Below are positions 29,414 through 33,489 of a stretch of 33,489 nucleotides of DNA, piece after piece; positions within the stretch are counted from its first letter, which is position 1; each line of letters opens with the position of its first letter. Both the position numbers and the translations under genes were made by a program. The DNA lies in the NCBI GenBank assembly GCA_030038765.1, contig JASHRA010000022.1, positions 1 through 33,489 of the forward strand, given 5' to 3'. This stretch comes from Candidatus Dormiibacterota bacterium. GTDB lineage: Bacteria > Chloroflexota > Dormibacteria > Aeolococcales > Bog-877. The notes below the pieces were generated by a model that did not search any database, was not told the origin of the DNA, and saw nothing but the letters and a program-made list of their open reading frames with translations.

Positions 29414-31219
29414 TTGAGCGCCCGTGCCGCGGCCGAGGAGCACGTGCTGGTGGCCGTGGCCTGGCCCTACGCCAGCGGGCCCCGCCACATCGGGCACGTG
29501 GCCGGCTTCGGGGTCCCCTCCGACATCTTCGCCCGCTACCAGCGGCTTCGGGGCGCCCGGGTGCTGATGGTCAGCGGCACCGACGAGCACGGCACCCCGA
29601 TCCTGGTCGCCGCCGACCGCGAGGGGGTCAGCCCGAGGGCCATCGCCGACCGCTACAACTGGGTCATCGCCGAGGACCTGCTCCGCCTCGGCCTCAGCTA
29701 CGACCTCTTCACCCGCACCACCACCGCCAACCACGCGGCCGTGGTCCAGGACGTCTTCCGCACCCTCCACGACAAGGGCTACCTGATCCGGCGCAGCCAG
29801 CTGGGCGCCTTCTCCGCCGCCAGCGGCCGGGCCCTCCCCGACCGCTACATCGAGGGAACCTGCCCCCACTGCGGCTTCGAGGGGGCGCGCGGCGACCAGT
29901 GCGACAACTGCGGCCGGCTGCTGGAGCCGACCGAGCTGCTCTCGCCCCGCTCCCGCATCGACGGGCAGCCACCCGTCTTCCACGAGTCGGAGCACTTCTT
30001 CCTCGACCTGCCCGCCTTCCGCTCCGCGCTCACCGAGTGGCTGGAGGCGCAGCACGAGTGGCGGGCCAACGTCCGCAACTTCTCGCTCAAGCTGGTCGCG
30101 GAGCTGCAGCCGAGGGCCGTGACCCGCGACATCGACTGGGGGGTGCGGATCCCGCTGGAGGGCTTCTCGGAGCGCTCCGACAAGCTCATCTACGTCTGGT
30201 TCGACGCCGTCATCGGCTATCTCTCGGCGGCCCTCGAGTGGGCCCGGCTGGAGGGCGAGCCGGAGGCCTGGCGGGCCTGGTGGCAGGACCCCGGGGCGGA
30301 GCACTTCTACTTCATGGGCAAGGACAACATCATCTTCCACACCGTCATCTGGCCCAGCATGCTGCTGGGCTACGGCAGCGGCGGCGAGGTGGCCGGCGGA
30401 CCCCCCAACCTGCCCCTGGTCCTGCCCCGCAACGTGGTGAGCAGCGAGTTCCTCACCGTCGAGGGCCAGAAGTTCTCCAGCAGCCGGGGCGTGGTCATCG
30501 AGGTGCGCGACTTCCTGAGCCGCTACGACCCCGACGCCCTGCGCTACTACCTGGCCGCCGCCGGGCCCGAGACCCAGGACACCGACTTCACCTGGTCCGA
30601 GTTCATCCGCCGCAACAACGACGAGCTGGTGGCGACCTGGGGCAACCTCGTCAACCGCACCCTCACCATCGCCCACCGCCACTTCGGCGAGGTCCCGGCT
30701 CCGGGGCCCCTCACCGAGGCCGACCGGGCCCTGCTGGAGCGGGTCGAGGGCGGCTTCGCCAGCGCCGGCGCGCTGCTCGGGGAGGCTCGCTTCAAGGCCG
30801 CGCTGGGCGAGGTCATGGGGCTCGCCGCCCAGGTCAACCAGTACCTCGCCGAGAACCAGCCCTGGCACCTCGTCGCCTCGGACCGGGAGCGGGCCGCGAC
30901 CGTGCTCTACCAGGCCATCCGCTGCATCGACGACCTCAAGGTCCAGCTGCTCCCCTTCCTGCCCTTCAGCTGCCAGCGCCTCCACCGCATGCTGGGGGCG
31001 GAGGGCGTGATCGCGCCCATGCCCAGCCTCCGGGAGGTGGGCCCGGTGGACGACCCCCACCTGGTCCTGACCGGCGACTACCGCGCCCAGGGCGTCTCCT
31101 GGGCTCCCACCGAGGTCCCGCCGGGGCGGCCCCTGCCCCCGCCCGAGCCGCTCTTCCGCAAGCTGGACCCGGGCCTGGCCGAGGAGGAGCTGGCCCGGAT
31201 GGCGGGCGACGGGGCCTAG
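29414..31219 (+). CDS. metG: Methionyl-tRNA synthetase
   Basis: A 601-residue class I synthetase that charges tRNA-Met. HIGH is at 25-28 (PRHIGHVAG). GTDEHG is at 55-60. The zinc knuckle has CPHC-x9-CDNC at ~155-171. The Met pocket is in YVWFDAVIGY, and the second signature reads KFSSSRG near residue 353 (KMSKS equivalent). The helical anticodon-binding domain follows (WGNLVNRTL...). No C-terminal tRNA-binding EMAP-like domain is present; the protein ends soon after the anticodon domain. The TTG at 29414 gives a normal N-terminus; a TTG at 29369 lies over the neighbour's start and has no ribosome site. It ends on a CTAG shared with the convergent gene. Confidence 0.95.
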   Translation: MSARAAAEEHVLVAVAWPYASGPRHIGHVAGFGVPSDIFARYQRLRGARVLMVSGTDEHGTPILVAADREGVSPRAIADRYNWVIAEDLLRLGLSYDLFTRTTTANHAAVVQDVFRTLHDKGYLIRRSQLGAFSAASGRALPDRYIEGTCPHCGFEGARGDQCDNCGRLLEPTELLSPRSRIDGQPPVFHESEHFFLDLPAFRSALTEWLEAQHEWRANVRNFSLKLVAELQPRAVTRDIDWGVRIPLEGFSERSDKLIYVWFDAVIGYLSAALEWARLEGEPEAWRAWWQDPGAEHFYFMGKDNIIFHTVIWPSMLLGYGSGGEVAGGPPNLPLVLPRNVVSSEFLTVEGQKFSSSRGVVIEVRDFLSRYDPDALRYYLAAAGPETQDTDFTWSEFIRRNNDELVATWGNLVNRTLTIAHRHFGEVPAPGPLTEADRALLERVEGGFASAGALLGEARFKAALGEVMGLAAQVNQYLAENQPWHLVASDRERAATVLYQAIRCIDDLKVQLLPFLPFSCQRLHRMLGAEGVIAPMPSLREVGPVDDPHLVLTGDYRAQGVSWAPTEVPPGRPLPPPEPLFRKLDPGLAEEELARMAGDGA

Positions 31220-31758
31220 CCGGGGAGGCGGACCCAGGTCCGCGCCGTGGCCACCGCCTGGAGCGGGTGGCGCAGCACCACCTGGAGCTGGCGCAGCGAC
31301 CCGAACTGGGCCAGCGGCAGGCGGATGACCTGGTACTCCATGGGGCCGATCACCTCGGGGCAGGCCTCGCCGGGGCGGAGGCGGTGGCGGGCGACGGTCA
31401 CCGTGAGCCGCCAGGCGGGGCCGCGGACGACCCCGGCCAGGTAGGCGCTGGGACAGCTGAGGCGGGCCAGCCGGAAGCCGACGTAGAGCTGGCCCGGCTC
31501 GGCGCTGGGGGCGAGGCCGGGCAGGGGACCGAAGGGGAAGCCCTGCTCGACGCGTTGGAGCGAGGTCGAGGCCAGGAGCGGGGGCGGGACGGTGGGGGCC
31601 CGGGCCATGGTGACGAAGACGTCCTGGTAGCGGGCGGCGGCGGCGGCGCTGACGGCGGCCGGCAGCGGGGCGAGCGCCAGGAGTCCGAGCCCCAGCCAGG
31701 CGCCCAGCAGCCTGCCCCGGGCCCGCGACCTCCTCCGCCGGGATGCCGTCACCACCAC
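31216..31758 (-). CDS. Secreted protein of unknown function
   Basis: About 180 residues. A basic start (SRRRRSRARGR) is followed by a hydrophobic segment (LLGAWLGLGLLALAPLPAA) and VSA-AAA, a likely Sec signal peptide. The mature part is beta-rich, with LYVGFRLARLSCPSAYLAGVV and GEACPEVIGPMEYQVIRLPL; its two cysteines could form a disulfide. I recognise no family. The frame is open far upstream (to 33438) but that part is antisense to ccdA and the J-domain gene. Three tandem GTGs at 31758, 31755 and 31752 are the best starts, without a clear ribosome site. It ends tail-to-tail with metG. Confidence 0.6.
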   Translation of the reverse strand: MVVTASRRRRSRARGRLLGAWLGLGLLALAPLPAAVSAAAAARYQDVFVTMARAPTVPPPLLASTSLQRVEQGFPFGPLPGLAPSAEPGQLYVGFRLARLSCPSAYLAGVVRGPAWRLTVTVARHRLRPGEACPEVIGPMEYQVIRLPLAQFGSLRQLQVVLRHPLQAVATARTWVRLPG

Positions 31759-31920
31759 GACCGGGAGACGCGAGCGGGGCCGGGGCGCGTTCCCGGGCAA
31801 CCGCTCACCGGGAGCGGCGGGCCAGCGAGCGGCCCCTCCGGGGCGCCCGGGGTGGAAAGAGGGTCCCCGCATGGGCAAGACTTGGCCCCGTCCGCCCGAG
31901 CCCGGCCCTGGAGGGACCCC

Positions 31921-32661
31921 TTGGATTTCTCGTCGGTGTCGGTACCACTGGCCATCGCCGCCGGGGCCACCTCCTTCGTCTCCCCCTGCGTGCTCCCCCT
32001 GGTGCCCTCCTACCTCGGCTTCCTGGCCCAGCAGGGGGCCGGCAGCCAGCTGGGACCGGCCTCGAGCCCGGGCCGGGGCCGCGTGGCCCTGGGATCGCTC
32101 GGCTTCATCCTCGGGCTGAGCCTCTTCCTGATCGCCTTCTTCTACGCCCTGTACCACCTCCTCCAGCCCTTCAAGCCGGTCGCGCTGCCGGTCCTGGGCT
32201 CGCTCGTCATCCTGCTCGGGCTCGGCTTCATGGGACTGCTCCGCCTCCCCTGGCTGGAGCGGGAGGCGCGCTGGCTGCCCAGCTCCTTCCGGGGCGGCGG
32301 CTTCCTCGCCGGCCTGCTCCTGGGGCTGGGGTTCGCGGCCGGCTGGACGCCCTGCATCGGGCCCGTCCTGGGAGCGGTGCTCACCTCCGGCGTGGAGCAG
32401 GGGACGACGGCGCGGGGGATGCTCCTGATCGCCGCCTACTGCCTCGGCCTGGGCGCGCCCTTCTTCGTGGCCGCGCTGCTGCTGGGACGGACCGCGCCCA
32501 TCCTCAGCCTGCTCAACCGGCGCCAGCACCTGATCTCGCTCCTGGGCGGGGCCCTGGTGGTCGCCATGGGCGTGCTGGTGGTGACCAACAACGTGCCCCT
32601 GCTCTACAACTGGTTCTCCGCCCACCTGCCCGCCTTCTACCGCGACCCCTTCGACCTCTGA
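31921..32661 (+). CDS. ccdA: CcdA/DsbD-type thiol-disulfide membrane transporter (cytochrome c biogenesis)
   Basis: A 246-residue six-TM protein that moves reducing equivalents from cytoplasmic thioredoxin across the membrane. The redox cysteines sit in the family motifs SPCVLPLVPSYLGFL (C23) and GWTPCIGPVLG (C145). Membrane helices span roughly 8-35, 58-85, 93-110, 126-158, 168-190 and 205-225. The TTG at 31921 is supported by GGAGGG 6 nt upstream. No thioredoxin-like or ResB/C partner gene is adjacent. It is followed by the J-domain gene 48 nt later. Confidence 0.92.
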   Translation: MDFSSVSVPLAIAAGATSFVSPCVLPLVPSYLGFLAQQGAGSQLGPASSPGRGRVALGSLGFILGLSLFLIAFFYALYHLLQPFKPVALPVLGSLVILLGLGFMGLLRLPWLEREARWLPSSFRGGGFLAGLLLGLGFAAGWTPCIGPVLGAVLTSGVEQGTTARGMLLIAAYCLGLGAPFFVAALLLGRTAPILSLLNRRQHLISLLGGALVVAMGVLVVTNNVPLLYNWFSAHLPAFYRDPFDL

Positions 32662-32693
32662 GACGGGCGCCGGGAGGTGCCCGGGTCCCGGGG

Positions 32694-32699
32694 TAGACT
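32694..32699 (+). promoter_or_regulatory. Candidate -10 for the J-domain gene
   Basis: TAGACT, 10 nt before the GTG at 32710; any leader would be very short. Confidence 0.4.
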
Positions 32700-32709
32700 C
32701 GACGCTGAG

Positions 32710-33489
32710 GTGCATCCCAGGCAGCCGACGGCGCTCGACGTCTACGCAGTCCTGGGGGTCGAGCCCTCGGCCAGCTGGACCGAGCTGCGACGCCGCTACC
32801 GGGCCCGCGCCCGCGAGCTCCACCCCGACGTCCAGGCCCACCGGCCCGGGCCCACCCGCCTCGACCCGGCCCGGGCCACCCGCCTCTTCAGCCGGCTCCA
32901 GGCCGCCTGGTCCCTGGTCGACACCCCGGAGCGGCGGGCCGCCTACGACCGCCAGCGCCTGGGCCGGGAGCTCTCCCCGAGGGCCCGGGTGCGTCCCCCC
33001 CGGGCCCCGGCCTGGAGCAGCGGCCCCTTCGCCGGGGTGCTGCTCCGCACCGGTCCCGGGAACCTCCACATCGCCATCCCGGGCGGGCCCTGGGACGTCT
33101 CCCTCAAGCAGTTCCTGGCCCGGGCCGAGGAGCTGGGCCGGCCGCCACTGCTGATCGGGGACCTGCCCCCCCACGCCTCCCTGCGCCAGGCCCTCCGCGC
33201 GGGCCAGTTCGTGGAGCGCCACCGCCTCACCACCATGGTCGGGCTGGAGCCGGCCGCCGAGCAGCGCGGCGAGGAGGAGCTGGACGACGAGGGCGAGTGG
33301 AAGCTGGCCCAGCTGGCGGAGGCCCTCCGGCGCTGGGGCACGGCCTTCCCCGAGCGCCGCCAGGAGCTCCCCTACGCCCGGGACCTGCGCCTCATGGGGG
33401 CGCTCTCGGTGGCCGGCTACCAGATCAACCTGCCCCACCCGGGCGGCCTCTACGAGGCCGTCGAGGGCGCCGCGCGCGACCGCCTCGAG
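32710..33489 (+). CDS. J-domain (DnaJ-like) protein, partial
   Basis: At least 260 residues, running off the window. An N-terminal J-domain spans ~8-80: LDVYAVLGVEPSASWTELRRRYRARARELHPDV with HPD at 38-40, then ATRLFSRLQAAWSLVDTPERRAAYDRQ. No Gly/Phe region or zinc-finger follows. Instead there is a Pro/Arg linker and a separate domain (AGVLLRTGPGNLHIAIPGGPWDV, PPLLIGDLPPHASLRQALRAGQFVERH and onward) of unknown type. It therefore is a class C J-protein, expected to stimulate an Hsp70 for a special client. GTG start by the TAGACT box; no Shine-Dalgarno. Confidence 0.82.
   Translation, partial: MHPRQPTALDVYAVLGVEPSASWTELRRRYRARARELHPDVQAHRPGPTRLDPARATRLFSRLQAAWSLVDTPERRAAYDRQRLGRELSPRARVRPPRAPAWSSGPFAGVLLRTGPGNLHIAIPGGPWDVSLKQFLARAEELGRPPLLIGDLPPHASLRQALRAGQFVERHRLTTMVGLEPAAEQRGEEELDDEGEWKLAQLAEALRRWGTAFPERRQELPYARDLRLMGALSVAGYQINLPHPGGLYEAVEGAARDRLE

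Noticed and set aside
28744..31920. Long upstream extension of the ccdA frame
   Set aside because: Antisense to the GT4 gene and out of frame with metG; ccdA itself has a TTG with a good ribosome site at 31921.
31759..33438. N-terminal extension of the secreted unknown protein
   Set aside because: Antisense to ccdA and the J-domain gene; the signal peptide begins only after 31758.
1..33489. CRISPR arrays, insertion sequences, prophage genes, additional tRNAs
   Set aside because: No regularly spaced repeats, transposase or integrase motifs, or further cloverleafs were seen on reading both strands.

Overview
This window is very GC-rich chromosomal DNA (roughly 70% or more by eye). Genes are tightly packed, GTG and TTG starts are common, and gene ends often overlap. 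These traits, a chlorite-dismutase/HemQ-type protein, and several genes that look leaderless (a -10-like box 6-8 nt before the start codon and no Shine-Dalgarno) point to a Terrabacteria-type bacterium such as an actinomycete or a Chloroflexota/Dormibacterota relative. I cannot name the organism. No insertion sequence, prophage or CRISPR array is visible.

Left part (1-8520). A truncated membrane protein and an A-type Fe-S carrier lie on the minus strand, then a DJ-1/PfpI protein on the plus strand. A six-gene minus-strand operon (5633 down to 1581) follows: MOSC protein, degenerate receiver-like protein, M20 amidohydrolase, small zinc-ribbon protein, HemQ/chlorite-dismutase-family protein and a variant ThyX. 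A second A-type carrier diverges from it. Next come two YtxH-like membrane proteins, a cold-shock protein coupled to an unknown Cys-containing protein, a two-TM small protein and an HhH-GPD DNA-repair protein.

Sugar-oxidation locus (8517-15350). A minus-strand operon encodes a TPP enzyme, a multi-TM protein that probably starts at CTG, a gluconate 2-dehydrogenase subunit-3-type protein and a GMC flavoprotein with a Cys motif suggestive of an Fe-S cluster. Diverging from it are a mutarotase and a mandelate-racemase-type dehydratase. Together they read as a route for oxidising and dehydrating a sugar, with the dehydrogenase lacking its usual cytochrome c subunit. Just downstream sits a catalase relic in which the first ~60 codons are joined out of frame to a C-terminal end.

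Signalling block (15843-21156). tRNA-Phe(GAA) is followed on the minus strand by a phosphorelay operon: membrane hybrid kinase with two receivers, stand-alone receiver, and receiver-EAL c-di-GMP phosphodiesterase. Diverging from it is a lactonase that matches AiiA at every metal-ligand position.

Right part (21179-33489). An aldo/keto reductase; a secreted CE4 deacetylase-like protein with an altered metal site; an ArdC/zincin-type protein whose frame runs antisense through the deacetylase gene; a small helical protein; a MarR regulator; an ECF sigma factor; a ~410-bp AT-richer island with a 10-bp inverted repeat; an unknown helical protein; a UPF0104-type membrane protein; a tiny hydrophobic protein; a GT4 glycosyltransferase; MetRS; a secreted protein of unknown role; CcdA; and the start of a J-domain protein.

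The most notable cross-window pattern is that four convergent gene pairs end on one shared CTAG that supplies both TAG stop codons.
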